Assembly (NCBI RefSeq): GCF_009676955.1
Contig: NZ_CP045696.1
Location: 682,001-746,000, forward strand
Length of the DNA: 64,000 nt
Reading direction: 5' to 3'
From: Sodaliphilus pleomorphus
GTDB taxonomy: Bacteria; Bacteroidota; Bacteroidia; Bacteroidales; Muribaculaceae
The notes beneath the pieces were generated by a model. The model was not told where the DNA came from. It was given only the letters and a program-made list of their open reading frames with translations, and searched no databases. The position numbers and the translations under genes are program-made. Below are positions 8,544 to 18,096 of the stretch, in pieces. The first letter of the stretch is position 1. The number at the start of each line of letters is the position of its first letter.

Positions 8544-8966
8544 CTAGCGGCGGCGCGAGGAGGAGCGCTTGCGCGACTTCTTGGCGGCTGTGCCCGTTTT
8601 TTTGCCGCTCTTGCGGGCCTGCTCCAGGCCGAGCTTGATGTTCTGCAGGAGAGCGTTGGAGGTATAGGTGGCGCCGGTCACGGCGTCGACCTTGAGCTTG
8701 AGGGCCTGGCTCACGGTCTTGCCTATGTAGTGCGGAAAGATGCCGCGCGCGGCCCGGCGCATGTATTTGGGCGACTCCTGGTTGGCCAGGGCCTCGATGC
8801 TCTCGATCTTGCCATTGCTTATGGTGATGTTCAATGGCGTTGGGCCCTGGTAGCCCATCACTTTCTTGGCGATGTCGCCGGTGTAGATGACTTTGCTTTG
8901 AGCCGTGGCTGGCATGGCTGCCCACAGGGCGGCGGCCACCAGGGCAACCGATAGAATGTTTTTCAT
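8544..8966 (-). CDS. Exported FMN-binding domain protein
   Basis: A 140-residue exported protein with one FMN_bind domain, the type found in RnfG/NqrC and extracellular flavin carriers. A signal peptide (MKNILSVALVAAALWAAMPATAQ) precedes the domain. VDAVTGATYTS carries the [S/T]GA[T]xT motif, whose Thr becomes covalently linked to FMN when the flavin transferase ApbE is present. The C-terminus is an odd tail rich in Lys, Arg and Ser (about 115-140). An upstream open extension to 9008 is rejected because the signal peptide begins at 8966. It stands alone, between two terminators and a divergent promoter. Confidence 0.85.
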   Translation of the reverse strand: MKNILSVALVAAALWAAMPATAQSKVIYTGDIAKKVMGYQGPTPLNITISNGKIESIEALANQESPKYMRRAARGIFPHYIGKTVSQALKLKVDAVTGATYTSNALLQNIKLGLEQARKSGKKTGTAAKKSRKRSSSRRR

Positions 8967-9079
8967 TTTTTTGACCTTTCTTTTCTTTAAAATATTACTA
9001 TCTGACATAAAAAATTAGATTTCACGCGCTCTTGCAGCCCGCATGCGGCGTGGCAGCCACCTGGAGCTGGCATGGAATG

Positions 9080-9087
9080 CAAAGATA
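9080..9087 (-). promoter_or_regulatory. Candidate -7 box for the FMN-binding gene
   Basis: The minus strand reads TATCTTTG, an exact TAnnTTTG match, about 114 bases before the ATG at 8966, giving a long leader. Confidence 0.45.
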
Positions 9088-9206
9088 ACACAATAATCCT
9101 TGCCAGTGGACATGGCAGGCGGCAGGAAATTAAGAAATTTAACATTTTTACTGTTAACAGGCCGTCAAAAACCAATTTTTGTTTTTTTTATGTCCGGTTT
9201 TTGAGT

Positions 9207-9214
9207 TACCTTTG
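9207..9214 (+). promoter_or_regulatory. Candidate -7 box for the tsaC-like gene
   Basis: TACCTTTG matches TAnnTTTG exactly, 53 bases before the ATG at 9268, with a T-rich stretch upstream where the -33 element belongs. The 8967-9267 interval holds this box and the divergent one at 9080 and no gene. Confidence 0.5.
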
Positions 9215-9267
9215 TTAATTGTATCGGGGCCAGGACAGGCCTCTCTCAAAGCTGACAAAGAAACTGA

Positions 9268-9828
9268 ATGGAAGAAGACATTACAACGTGTATCGAAGTG
9301 CTTGAGCGGGGCGGTCTCATCCTCTACCCCACCGACACGATATGGGGCATAGGGTGCGACGCCACCAATCCCGAGGCCGTGAAGAAAGTGTACCGCCTCA
9401 AGCACAGGGCCGACAACAAGGCGCTCATCGTGCTGCTCGACAGTGCCGAGCATCTCGACCACTATGTGGTCGACGTGCCCGAGATGGCCCGCGAGCTCAT
9501 CGATGTGGCCGTGAAGCCGCTCACCATCATCTATGACGGGGCCTACAACCTGGCACCCAACCTGCTGGGCGACAACGAGAGCGTGGGCATAAGGATATCG
9601 CACGAGAAGTTCTCGCAAGAGCTGTGCGCGCGCTTCGGCAAGCCTGTGGTATCGACCTCGGCCAACGTGAGCGGCGAGCCAGCGGCAGCGACATTTGCCC
9701 AAATCAACCCTGCCATTGTGCAGGGTGTGGACTATGTGGTGAAGTACCGGCAAGACGACACGGCGCCGCACTCGGCCTCCAACATTATCATGCTGAGCAG
9801 CGACGGCACATTCAAGATACTGCGATAG
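9268..9828 (+). CDS. L-threonylcarbamoyladenylate synthase (TsaC/YciO/Sua5 family)
   Basis: A 186-residue YrdC-fold protein. The family signature GGLILYPTDTIWGIGCDA is at residues 14-31, followed by YRLKHRADNKALIVL (the KxR...K motif that binds ATP and bicarbonate-derived intermediates) and VSTSANVSGEPA near the C-terminus. The family makes threonylcarbamoyl-AMP for the t6A modification of tRNA; a YciO-like paralogue without that role is possible. First gene of a plus-strand run ending in fmt; the next gene starts 59 bases on. Confidence 0.9.
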   Translation: MEEDITTCIEVLERGGLILYPTDTIWGIGCDATNPEAVKKVYRLKHRADNKALIVLLDSAEHLDHYVVDVPEMARELIDVAVKPLTIIYDGAYNLAPNLLGDNESVGIRISHEKFSQELCARFGKPVVSTSANVSGEPAAATFAQINPAIVQGVDYVVKYRQDDTAPHSASNIIMLSSDGTFKILR

Positions 9829-9887
9829 CTCCTTGCCGAGCAATCGATAGCGCTAACGCGCGCACACACACTACGACAATCACCCCG

Positions 9888-11306
9888 ATGATAAGCGAAC
9901 GAGCACAACGGCTGAAATATGTGGCAGGCGACTACATCACTGCCAATCTCGCATGGCTGGGCTACAACTGCGCCCGCTTTGCGATGGGGGGCGTGCGCGG
10001 CTACCAGTCGCTGCACACCTTCTTGACGAGCGATGTGGTGAAGCTCGAGCAAGTGGTGTTTCCGCTCATCATGATGGGGGTATACTACCTCTCGGGCTAC
10101 TACAACGAGGTGTTCAGGAAGTCGCGGCTCAGCGAGCTCATGACCACGCTGTCGTCGACCTGCGTGAACGCGCTCATCACCTTTTTCATAGCGCTCATGA
10201 ACGACATGACCGCCGACAACCGCGCCTTCAACAACGAGAGCGTGCTTGTGCTGCTGGGCATCATGTTTGCACTCACCTATGTGGTGCGGGCCGTGATCAC
10301 GGGCTACACCTCGCACAAGATAAAGAGCCGGCAGTGGAGTTTCAAGACCCTGATCATAGGCGACGGGGCTGCGGCCTATGCCTTTGTGGGCAAGCTCGAG
10401 CACATGCGTGCCTCGCTGGGCTACGACATTGTGGGCTATGTGCACATACCCGGCGAGAACGGGGTGAAAGACATCGAGAAGCCTCGCTACAGCCTCGACG
10501 AGGTGGCCGGGGTGTGCCAGCGCGAGGGCGTGAAAGAGCTCATTGTGGTGCCCACCAAGCAAGACTCGGCCCAGCTGCTGAGTGCCATCAACCGCCTGTT
10601 TTCGATCAACCTGCCCATCAAGATCACCCCCGACAAGTACAACATCCTGCTCTCGCGCGCACGCCTGAGCGACCTCTACGGCGACCCGCTCATCGACATC
10701 TCGAGCAGCAACATGAGCGCCGGGGGGCAGAACATGAAGCGATTTTGCGACGTGGTGATCTCGGCCGTGGCCATGGTAGTGCTCATCCCGGTCTACATTG
10801 CGGTAGGCCTGATCATCAAGTGCGACTCGCACGGGCCGGTACTCTACAAGCAAGAGCGCCTGGGGCGGCACAACAAGCCGTTCCACATCATCAAGTTCCG
10901 CACCATGGTGGAAAACGCCGAGCAGCAAGGCAAGCCGCAGCTCTCGAGCGATGCCGACCCTCGCATCACCCGGGTGGGCCACTACCTGCGCAAGTACCGC
11001 GTCGACGAGCTGCCGCAGTTTTTCAACGTGCTGCGCGGCGACATGTCGATAGTGGGCCCGCGCCCCGAGAGGCGATACTATGCACAACAGATACTCGAGC
11101 GCGAGCCAGCCTACTCGCTGGTGCACCAGATAAGGCCAGGCATCACCTCGATGGGCATGGTGAAATACGGCTATGCCCAAAATGTTGACGAGATGGTCGA
11201 GCGGCTGCGCTACGACCTGCTCTATCTCGAGAACATGTCGCTCATCAACGACTTGAAAATCATAGTCTACACCGTGAAGATTGTATTCACCGGCCGGGGT
11301 GTTTAA
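9888..11306 (+). CDS. Exopolysaccharide polyprenyl glycosylphosphotransferase (WcaJ/WbaP type)
   Basis: A 472-residue integral membrane enzyme that transfers a sugar phosphate to undecaprenyl phosphate, the first step of capsule or exopolysaccharide repeat assembly. Several N-terminal membrane segments (about 15-145) lead to a Rossmann-like CoA_binding_3 region (about 150-260). The catalytic bacterial sugar transferase domain starts near residue 283 (KRFCDVV) and contains a hydrophobic hairpin, FRTMVENAE, RKYRVDELPQFFNVLRGDMS and VGPRPERR. I start at the ATG at 9888; a longer open frame is not family-like. No other glycan genes are adjacent. Confidence 0.92.
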   Translation: MISERAQRLKYVAGDYITANLAWLGYNCARFAMGGVRGYQSLHTFLTSDVVKLEQVVFPLIMMGVYYLSGYYNEVFRKSRLSELMTTLSSTCVNALITFFIALMNDMTADNRAFNNESVLVLLGIMFALTYVVRAVITGYTSHKIKSRQWSFKTLIIGDGAAAYAFVGKLEHMRASLGYDIVGYVHIPGENGVKDIEKPRYSLDEVAGVCQREGVKELIVVPTKQDSAQLLSAINRLFSINLPIKITPDKYNILLSRARLSDLYGDPLIDISSSNMSAGGQNMKRFCDVVISAVAMVVLIPVYIAVGLIIKCDSHGPVLYKQERLGRHNKPFHIIKFRTMVENAEQQGKPQLSSDADPRITRVGHYLRKYRVDELPQFFNVLRGDMSIVGPRPERRYYAQQILEREPAYSLVHQIRPGITSMGMVKYGYAQNVDEMVERLRYDLLYLENMSLINDLKIIVYTVKIVFTGRGV

Positions 11307-11326
11307 CTCAATAAAATGAAAAAGCG

Positions 11327-13168
11327 ATGACAACAACGGCTGAACCAGAAATAACAACAGCAGCAGCGAGCAGCAACGAGAAAGAAAGCAAGGGGTGGTA
11401 CTTGCGCCTGATACTGTGGCGCGAGAAGCACATTCCCGAGAAAACCTTTGTGGTGATGCTGGCCATCGTCATCGGCATTGCCTCGGGTCTTGCCGCCGTG
11501 CTGCTCAAGTTCTTGATAAGCACCATCTCGACCGTGATCAACAGTGTGGGCGTGACCACCCAGGCCAACTACTACTATCTGCTGTTTCCCATCGTGGGCA
11601 TTCTGCTCTCGGGGCTCTATGTGCGTTATGTGGTGCGCGACAACATCTCGCACGGCGTGACGCGTGTGCTCTATGCCATTGCGCAGAAGAAGAGCCGGCT
11701 CAAGACCCACAACATGTATGCCTCGCTCGTAGCCTCGTCGATCACCATTGGGTGCGGCGGCTCGGTGGGAGCCGAGGGCCCCATCGTGTTTACCGGGGCA
11801 GCCATAGGCAGCAACCTGGGCCAGGCCTTCCGCCTGTCGCCCCACCTGCTCATGATGCTCGTGGGCTGCGGAGCTGCGGCAGGCATTGCAGGCATCTTCA
11901 AGGCGCCCATAGCCGGGGTGCTGTTCACCGTCGAGGTGCTCATGCTCGACCTCACGGCCGGCAGTGTGATGCCGCTCATCATGGCCTCGGTGGCAGGTGC
12001 CACGGTGAGCTATGTGTTCACGGGCTACAATGTGGAGTTTTTCTTCAGCCAGAGCGAGCCGTTCTACACCTCGCGCATCCCCTATGTGATCGTGCTTGGA
12101 GTGATGTGCGGCTTTGTGTCGCTCTACTTCAACAAGACCATAGGCCTGATGGAAGACGTGTTTGGGCGCATGCAGGGCCGGTGGCAGCGATTCATGCTGG
12201 GCAGCGTGGTGCTGAGTGTGCTCATCTTCCTGTTTCCGCCACTCTTCGGCGAGGGTTACGGGGCCATCAACAATCTGCTCAACGGCGATGTGGCCTCGAT
12301 ATTCGACAACAGCCTGTTTTATTCATTCCGCAACAACACGATGTCGACCATCCTCTTTGTGGGCGGGCTGTGCCTCTTCAAGTCGTTTGCCACCAGTGCC
12401 ACCAACGGCGGCGGCGGCGTGGGCGGCACCTTTGCCCCGTCGCTCTATGTGGGCTGCATGGCGGGCTTCTTCTTTGCCTACACGCTCAACGCCGTGGGCT
12501 TTGCCAGTCCCAGCGTGCCGCTTTCGATCAAGAACTTCGCCCTGCTGGGCATGGCTGGCGTGATGGCCGGCGTGATGCAGGCGCCGCTCATGGCCATCTT
12601 CCTCACGGCCGAGATGACGGGCGGCTACTCGCTGTTTCTGCCACTGCTCATCGTGGCAGCCATCTCCTACGGCACCTGCCGCGTGTTCACACCCTACAGC
12701 ATCTACACCAAGCGCCTGGCCAAGCGAGGCGAGCTGCTCACCCACCAGAAGGACCAGTCGGTGCTCACCCTGCTCAAGATGGACAGTGTGATCGAGACCG
12801 ACTTCATACCCGTGCACCCCGACATGTGCCTCAAGCAAATGGTAGACGTGATATCCAAGAGCAAGCGCAACCTGTTTCCGGTGACCGACAACGACAACAA
12901 CCTGCTGGGTGTGGTGCTGCTCGACGACATACGCAACATCATGTTCCGCCCCGACTTGTACCGTCGCATGAAGGTAGAGCGCTTCATGTCGATGCCGCCG
13001 GCCAAGGTGGAGCTGGGCACCCCCATGGAGAAAGTGATGAAAACCTTCGACGACACCAAGGCCTGGAACCTGCCTGTGGTCGACAAGGGCAAGTATGTGG
13101 GCTTTGTGTCAAAATCCAAGATATTCAACTCCTACAGGCAGGTGCTCAAGCACTACAGTTATGACTGA
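11327..13168 (+). CDS. ClC-family chloride channel/antiporter with CBS pair
   Basis: A 613-residue membrane protein with about ten transmembrane helices followed by two cytoplasmic CBS domains (about 480-610). The selectivity motifs are present: GCGGSVGAEGPIVF, whose Glu is the gating residue, and GGGGVGGTFAPSLYVG. CBS domains in this family bind adenine nucleotides and regulate transport. The gene begins 20 bases after the sugar transferase. ClC next to tsaC and fmt is an arrangement I associate with Bacteroidales; here it is interrupted by other genes. Confidence 0.93.
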   Translation: MTTTAEPEITTAAASSNEKESKGWYLRLILWREKHIPEKTFVVMLAIVIGIASGLAAVLLKFLISTISTVINSVGVTTQANYYYLLFPIVGILLSGLYVRYVVRDNISHGVTRVLYAIAQKKSRLKTHNMYASLVASSITIGCGGSVGAEGPIVFTGAAIGSNLGQAFRLSPHLLMMLVGCGAAAGIAGIFKAPIAGVLFTVEVLMLDLTAGSVMPLIMASVAGATVSYVFTGYNVEFFFSQSEPFYTSRIPYVIVLGVMCGFVSLYFNKTIGLMEDVFGRMQGRWQRFMLGSVVLSVLIFLFPPLFGEGYGAINNLLNGDVASIFDNSLFYSFRNNTMSTILFVGGLCLFKSFATSATNGGGGVGGTFAPSLYVGCMAGFFFAYTLNAVGFASPSVPLSIKNFALLGMAGVMAGVMQAPLMAIFLTAEMTGGYSLFLPLLIVAAISYGTCRVFTPYSIYTKRLAKRGELLTHQKDQSVLTLLKMDSVIETDFIPVHPDMCLKQMVDVISKSKRNLFPVTDNDNNLLGVVLLDDIRNIMFRPDLYRRMKVERFMSMPPAKVELGTPMEKVMKTFDDTKAWNLPVVDKGKYVGFVSKSKIFNSYRQVLKHYSYD

Positions 13169-13221
13169 CGGCATGGGAAACTGTAGAGAGCATTTACAGT
13201 GCAAGACAACGATGCAGCGAC

Positions 13222-14619
13222 GTGGCATTCAATACGCTTAAGTTCATATTGTTTTTTCCCTGTGTGTGTCTCGTGACATGGATATTGCCACGTCGGTGGC
13301 GCAATGCCTTCATGCTGGCAGTGAGCCTGGCCTTCTATGCCATGTGGCGCCCGCTGTGCAGTGTGTTTCTTCTGTGGATTGCGGGCGTGAGCTACGCTGG
13401 AGGCCTGCTGGCCACCAAGTGCGGCAAGAGGCGCCAGGCGGGCCTGGCAGCCTGCCTGGCACTGATGCTGTTGCCGCTTGCCTTCTACAAGTGTATCGCT
13501 CCTGCCGATGCCATTGTGCTGGCAGCGTTGCACGCCTGCGGGCTGGGGCTTGACTTCAACGGGCTGAACTGGATGATACCCGCAGGCCTGTCGATCTACA
13601 CGCTGCAGGCCGTGGGCTACGTGGCCGATGTGGCCCGGGGCAAGGTGCCGCGCGAGCAGTCGTTGCTCAACCATGCCCTCTATCTGAGCTTCTTCCCAAC
13701 GGTGCTTTCGGGTCCCATCAACCGCTCGTTCGACCTGATGCCGCAGTTCAGAGAGCACCGGCTGGGTTTCGACAAGACACTGGCTGGCAGCGGCGCCCGG
13801 CTGGTGGTGTGGGGCATGTTTCTGAAGGTGGCAGTTGCCGACCGCTTTGGCATCTACACCAGCGGCGTGTTTGGCCACGCCATGAGCCACAACGGTTTCT
13901 CGCTGCTCTTTGCCCAAGTGTGCTATCTTTTCCAGATGTATTGCGACTTTGCCGGTTACTCCTACATTGCCCAAGGATGCGGCCGCCTGCTGGGCATCGA
14001 CTTGAAGGCCAACTTCTCACAGCCGCTGTTTGCAATGGGTGCAGGCGAGTTTTGGCACCGGTGGCACATGGCCCTGTCGGGGTGGCTGCGCGACCATGTC
14101 TACATTCGGCTGGGCGGCAGCCGGTGTTCGAAATGGCGCACCTGTTTCAACATCATGGTCACCTTTGTGGCCAGCGGTTGCTGGCACGGCGGCACTGTGT
14201 GCTATGTGGCCTGGGGCTTGGTCAACGGCGTGCTGGTGACCCTGAGCCACGCGCTGCCGCTCAAGCAGTGGAGGCGTCACGTGCCGGCGCGCGTGGCCGT
14301 GACAGCAGTCACCCTGGTGCTCATGGCCATGAACTTGACATTTTTCCAGTCCAACTATATCCAGATATTCACCCAGCTGTTTACAGCGCCATTCAACGCA
14401 TTCCACATCATGCTGCCTGCCTACTCGGTACACGCCACAAGCGTGATGTGCTACATGGCCTTCACCTTTGTGGTGGTCATGCTGCGCGACGTGCAGGCCG
14501 AGTGGCAAGTGCTGAAGCTGCCGCGACCAGTCTCGCTGGCAGGCTACGGGATCGTTGTGATACTCATCTTGCTCATCGGCGTCATCGACAGTGGGCAATT
14601 TATATATGTAAAATTTTAG
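13222..14619 (+). CDS. MBOAT-family O-acyltransferase
   Basis: A membrane-bound O-acyltransferase of 465 residues, of the AlgI/DltB type, that moves an acyl group (usually acetyl) across the membrane onto a surface polymer. The signature FWHRWHMALSGWLRDHVYIRLGG begins at residue 277, and the putative catalytic His is H322 in SGCWHGG. Many transmembrane segments cover the rest. Translation probably starts at GTG 13222, because the upstream ATG at 13212 is out of frame and stops at once. It lies four bases before an SGNH-like partner gene, the usual two-gene module; the acceptor polymer cannot be read from the sequence. Confidence 0.9.
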   Translation: MAFNTLKFILFFPCVCLVTWILPRRWRNAFMLAVSLAFYAMWRPLCSVFLLWIAGVSYAGGLLATKCGKRRQAGLAACLALMLLPLAFYKCIAPADAIVLAALHACGLGLDFNGLNWMIPAGLSIYTLQAVGYVADVARGKVPREQSLLNHALYLSFFPTVLSGPINRSFDLMPQFREHRLGFDKTLAGSGARLVVWGMFLKVAVADRFGIYTSGVFGHAMSHNGFSLLFAQVCYLFQMYCDFAGYSYIAQGCGRLLGIDLKANFSQPLFAMGAGEFWHRWHMALSGWLRDHVYIRLGGSRCSKWRTCFNIMVTFVASGCWHGGTVCYVAWGLVNGVLVTLSHALPLKQWRRHVPARVAVTAVTLVLMAMNLTFFQSNYIQIFTQLFTAPFNAFHIMLPAYSVHATSVMCYMAFTFVVVMLRDVQAEWQVLKLPRPVSLAGYGIVVILILLIGVIDSGQFIYVKF

Positions 14620-14622
14620 CGC

Positions 14623-15609
14623 ATGCGACGGTTTATTGGCACATTTCTCATCATGCTGGCGGTGATTGCCGCCTGCGACCAGGCACTGGGGCCCGTGCTG
14701 GGCGATGCCTACAGCCGTGTGCACCGCGACGAGATAGGCAAGCTCAACTATATTGCCGACAGCGCCCGGGCCGATATCGTGATACTGGGCTCGTCGCGCG
14801 CGTTGCACCACTATGTGCCACGCATCATCACCGACTCTACTGGCATGAGCTGCTACAACTGCGGCATCGAGGGCAGCAACATCTTTCTCAACTACGCGCT
14901 GCTGCGTGCACTGCTGCAACGCTACAGGCCCAGGGTGGTCGTCTACGAGCTGCAGTACGGCTACGACGCCATGCGCCACAGCCAGGCCAACAATCCCGTC
15001 AACAAGATACGCCCCATGAGGCAGCTCAGGTGTCGCGACAGCATGCTGGCCGACATCGACCCCATGGAGCGCGTGCGCATGCTCTCGGGCATATACCCCT
15101 ACAACTCGCTCATTGCCGAGATATGGCTGGCCAGCCACCGGAGCGACAGCCCCTACAACAACAAGCTGGCCGACAACGGCTATGTGCCGCAATTCGGCGT
15201 CATCAAGCCCCAGCACGAGCCCTACCCCAAGTTCACCCGCGAGCTCGATGCCAAAAAAATGAGCTACCTCAAGAAACTTGTGGAACAATGCCAGTCGCGG
15301 CTCATCGTGGTCACATCGCCCTACTTCGACCCGCAACCCGACATGCTGAGCGTGCACAAGCCCGTAGTAGACTTGTGCAAGGCGCACCACGTGCCCTACA
15401 TCTATCTTGCCCAAGACCCTAACCTTGTGGGGAAAGCCCCTTGCTGGGACGATGCCGGCCACCTCAACGACCGCGGCGCGCGCATCTTCACCCGCGAGAT
15501 GATACACCGGGCCAAGAAAGCCCGGCCGCAACTGCTGGCTCCTGCTGGCAACAAACATTCGACTACAACAATATACAACAACACTACAACATGGAGAAAA
15601 AAGACTTAA
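14623..15609 (+). CDS. SGNH/DltD-like protein, partner of the MBOAT
   Basis: A 328-residue protein with an N-terminal hydrophobic anchor (about 5-25) and a periplasmic domain resembling SGNH hydrolases and DltD. ADIVILGSSRALHH (S57/S58) fits the nucleophile block, and WDDAGHLNDRGAR near residue 288 supplies the DxxH pair. Such proteins accept or deliver the acyl group carried by the MBOAT encoded just upstream. The 3' end overlaps fmt by 19 bases, and the last 30 residues are Thr/Asn-rich and look unstructured. Confidence 0.8.
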   Translation: MRRFIGTFLIMLAVIAACDQALGPVLGDAYSRVHRDEIGKLNYIADSARADIVILGSSRALHHYVPRIITDSTGMSCYNCGIEGSNIFLNYALLRALLQRYRPRVVVYELQYGYDAMRHSQANNPVNKIRPMRQLRCRDSMLADIDPMERVRMLSGIYPYNSLIAEIWLASHRSDSPYNNKLADNGYVPQFGVIKPQHEPYPKFTRELDAKKMSYLKKLVEQCQSRLIVVTSPYFDPQPDMLSVHKPVVDLCKAHHVPYIYLAQDPNLVGKAPCWDDAGHLNDRGARIFTREMIHRAKKARPQLLAPAGNKHSTTTIYNNTTTWRKKT

Positions 15610-16559
15610 GAATCGTATTCTTCGGCACGCCCGACTTTGCCGTCGAGAGCCTGCGGCGGCTTGTGGAAGGCGGCTACAATATCGTGGGCGTGGTCACCAT
15701 GCCCGACAAGCCGGCCGGCCGCGGCCACCACATGTACCAGAGCGACGTGAAACGCTATGCCCTCGCCCAGGGGCTGCCCCTGCTGCAACCCGTGAAGCTC
15801 AAAGACGAGGCCTTTGTCGAAGCCCTGCGCAGCCTGCAGGCCGACTTGCAAATCGTGATTGCTTTCCGCATGCTACCCGAGGTGGTGTGGGCCATGCCAC
15901 GGCTGGGCACCTTCAACCTGCACGCTTCGCTGCTGCCCAAGTACCGCGGCGCCGCTCCCATCAACTGGGCCGTGATGAATGGCGACACCGAGACCGGCGT
16001 CACCACCTTCTTTCTCAAGCACGAGATCGACACCGGCGACATCATCGAGCAACGCAAGATACCCATTGCCCGCACCGACAATGTGGAAATCGTGCACGAC
16101 AAGCTCATGCACCTGGGTGCCCAAATGGTCATCGACACCGTCGACTCAATTATCGACGGGACCGTCAAGACCACGCCCCAAGCCCAAATGCTCACCGCCG
16201 GCCAGCAACCCACACCTGCACCCAAGATATTCAAAGACACCTGCCGCATCGACTGGAACCGCACTGCCGAAGCCCTCTACAACCACGTGCGCGGCCTCTC
16301 GCCCTACCCTGCAGCTTGGACCGAGATTGTAGACGCCACAGGCAAGGCACACTCGACCAAGGTGTTTGCCACGGGCCAGCCTCAAGCCAAGCCCGAGGGT
16401 GAACTGCCTGGCACCGTCACAAGCGACGGCCGGCACCTGTGGGTGGCCTGCGCCGACGGACGCCTCGAAATCACACAGTTGCAAGTAGCTGGCAAGAAGC
16501 GAATGCCTGCCGATGCTTTCCTGCGCGGCTTCAAGATAGAAGACGCCCATTGCGACTAA
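15591..16559 (+). CDS. fmt: Methionyl-tRNA formyltransferase
   Basis: A 322-residue enzyme that formylates Met-tRNA(fMet) for translation initiation. DLRIVFFGTPDFAVESLRRL opens the N-terminal Rossmann formyltransferase domain; LHASLLPKYRGAAPINWAVMNGDTETGVT carries the catalytic Asn/His/Asp region with the SLLPKYRG loop; FFLKHEIDTGDII follows. The C-terminal OB-like domain begins near residue 215 (IDWNRTAEALYNHVRGLSPYP). I start at ATG 15591, inside the end of the preceding gene. Confidence 0.96.
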   Translation: MEKKDLRIVFFGTPDFAVESLRRLVEGGYNIVGVVTMPDKPAGRGHHMYQSDVKRYALAQGLPLLQPVKLKDEAFVEALRSLQADLQIVIAFRMLPEVVWAMPRLGTFNLHASLLPKYRGAAPINWAVMNGDTETGVTTFFLKHEIDTGDIIEQRKIPIARTDNVEIVHDKLMHLGAQMVIDTVDSIIDGTVKTTPQAQMLTAGQQPTPAPKIFKDTCRIDWNRTAEALYNHVRGLSPYPAAWTEIVDATGKAHSTKVFATGQPQAKPEGELPGTVTSDGRHLWVACADGRLEITQLQVAGKKRMPADAFLRGFKIEDAHCD

Positions 16560-16593
16560 TCAATCCCGACAATACAATCAACACTAAAAAACG

Positions 16594-18057
16594 ATGAAAT
16601 TAAAAACATTACTGCTTATCCTCATCGCCGCGACATGTGCAGCAACGATGCACACTGCGGCACAAAACCCGAAACGCGAGTTTCGTGGCGTGTGGCTGCC
16701 CACCGTGGGCGACCGCTACTACCAGAACCACACCACTGCCGAGAACAAGGCCTACCTGCTCAACATCCTCGACAGCGCCCAGCTCACACACTGCAATGCC
16801 ATCATCTTCCACTGCCGGCCACAGGCCGATGCCTTCTACCCCAGCAAGCTGGAACCCTGGAGTCTGTGGCTCAGCGGCAAGGCCGGACAAGCCCCCGACC
16901 CCTACTGGGACCCTATGGAGTTTATGGTGACCGAAGCTCACAAGCGCGGACTTGAGCTGCACGCGTGGATCAATCCCTACCGAGTGGGCTCGGAGTCGCA
17001 AATATGCGACAGTGCCCTCCTGCGCAAGCATCCCGAGTGGTTCTTGAAATACGGCAAGCAATACTACTTCGACCCAGCCTATCCCGAGTGCCGCGACTTC
17101 ATCAACCGCGTGGTGGCCGACATCGTGACCCGCTACGACATCGACGGCCTGCACATGGACGACTATTTTTATCCCTATCCCATCAAGGACACCGACTTCC
17201 CCGACACCACCAGCTACGCACGCTACGGCAACGGGCAGGACAAGGGCGACTGGCGCCGGGCCAATGTCGACTCGCTCATCGCCTCGATGCACCGCACCAT
17301 CGCCAGCATCAAGCCCTGGGTGCGCTTCGGAATAAGCCCCTTCGGAATATGGCGCAACAAGAAAACCGACCCCAAGGGCAGCGACACCAACGGCCTGCAA
17401 TGCTATGATGCCCTCTATGCCGACTGCCCCAAGTGGACCCGCATGGGGTGGGTCGACTACATGGTGCCGCAACTCTACTGGCAGATGGAGCACAAAGCCG
17501 CCAGCGACTCGGTGCTCATGGACTGGTGGAACGACAACGCCAACGGCCGCGACATGTACTATGGTCTGGCCATACGCAACACCATGAACTATGCCAATAC
17601 CCACGACAGCAACATTCCCACTCAGCTCGGCCAAAAACTGGACAAGATGCGCAGCCTCGCCCACGTGGGCGGCGTGGTGTGGTGGCCCTGCTATGACCTC
17701 ACAGGCAACTACAAGGGCGTGGCCGACTCGCTCATGGCCCGCCAGCAGTCGACGCTTGCCCTGCCGCCCATGTATCCCTGGCTCGACAACAAGGCTCCAG
17801 GCGATGTGGTGAAGCTCAAGAAAAAGCACAACACGCTCACCTGGCAAGCCCCGGCTGCCAGCGACGAGATGCAACGCGCAGTGAAATACGTGGTGTATCG
17901 CTTCAAGAAAGGCGAGAAAATCGATACCAGCCGCGCCGAGGCCATCGTGCAAATAAGCGATCAAGCCTCCTATGTAGAAACCGCCAAGGGCAAGTTCACC
18001 TATATTGTGACCGCCGTCGACCACTGCAACAACGAGTCACGCGGCGTGAAGAAATGA
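16594..18057 (+). CDS. GHL10-family (DUF187) secreted glycoside hydrolase-like protein
   Basis: A 487-residue exported protein. After a signal peptide (about 1-23) the catalytic (beta/alpha)8 barrel begins with KREFRGVWLPTVGD and continues with HCNAIIFHCRPQADAFYPSKLEPWS, GLELHAWINPYR, and DGLHMDDYFYPYP, which hold the conserved acidic residues of the GHL10 family. A fibronectin type III-like domain occupies about 395-485. Members act on peptidoglycan-like or other surface glycans, but the substrate here is unknown. It starts 34 bases after fmt and ends at a strong terminator. Confidence 0.88.
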   Translation: MKLKTLLLILIAATCAATMHTAAQNPKREFRGVWLPTVGDRYYQNHTTAENKAYLLNILDSAQLTHCNAIIFHCRPQADAFYPSKLEPWSLWLSGKAGQAPDPYWDPMEFMVTEAHKRGLELHAWINPYRVGSESQICDSALLRKHPEWFLKYGKQYYFDPAYPECRDFINRVVADIVTRYDIDGLHMDDYFYPYPIKDTDFPDTTSYARYGNGQDKGDWRRANVDSLIASMHRTIASIKPWVRFGISPFGIWRNKKTDPKGSDTNGLQCYDALYADCPKWTRMGWVDYMVPQLYWQMEHKAASDSVLMDWWNDNANGRDMYYGLAIRNTMNYANTHDSNIPTQLGQKLDKMRSLAHVGGVVWWPCYDLTGNYKGVADSLMARQQSTLALPPMYPWLDNKAPGDVVKLKKKHNTLTWQAPAASDEMQRAVKYVVYRFKKGEKIDTSRAEAIVQISDQASYVETAKGKFTYIVTAVDHCNNESRGVKK

Positions 18058-18096
18058 CATAGCCCCGCAACAAGCCTCCAGGCTTGACACCCACAC

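Noticed and set aside
9624..9887. N-terminal extension of the sugar transferase overlapping the tsaC-like gene.
   Set aside because: The extra residues are Arg/Ser-rich and are the shifted frame of the tsaC-like gene; the membrane protein starts naturally at 9888.
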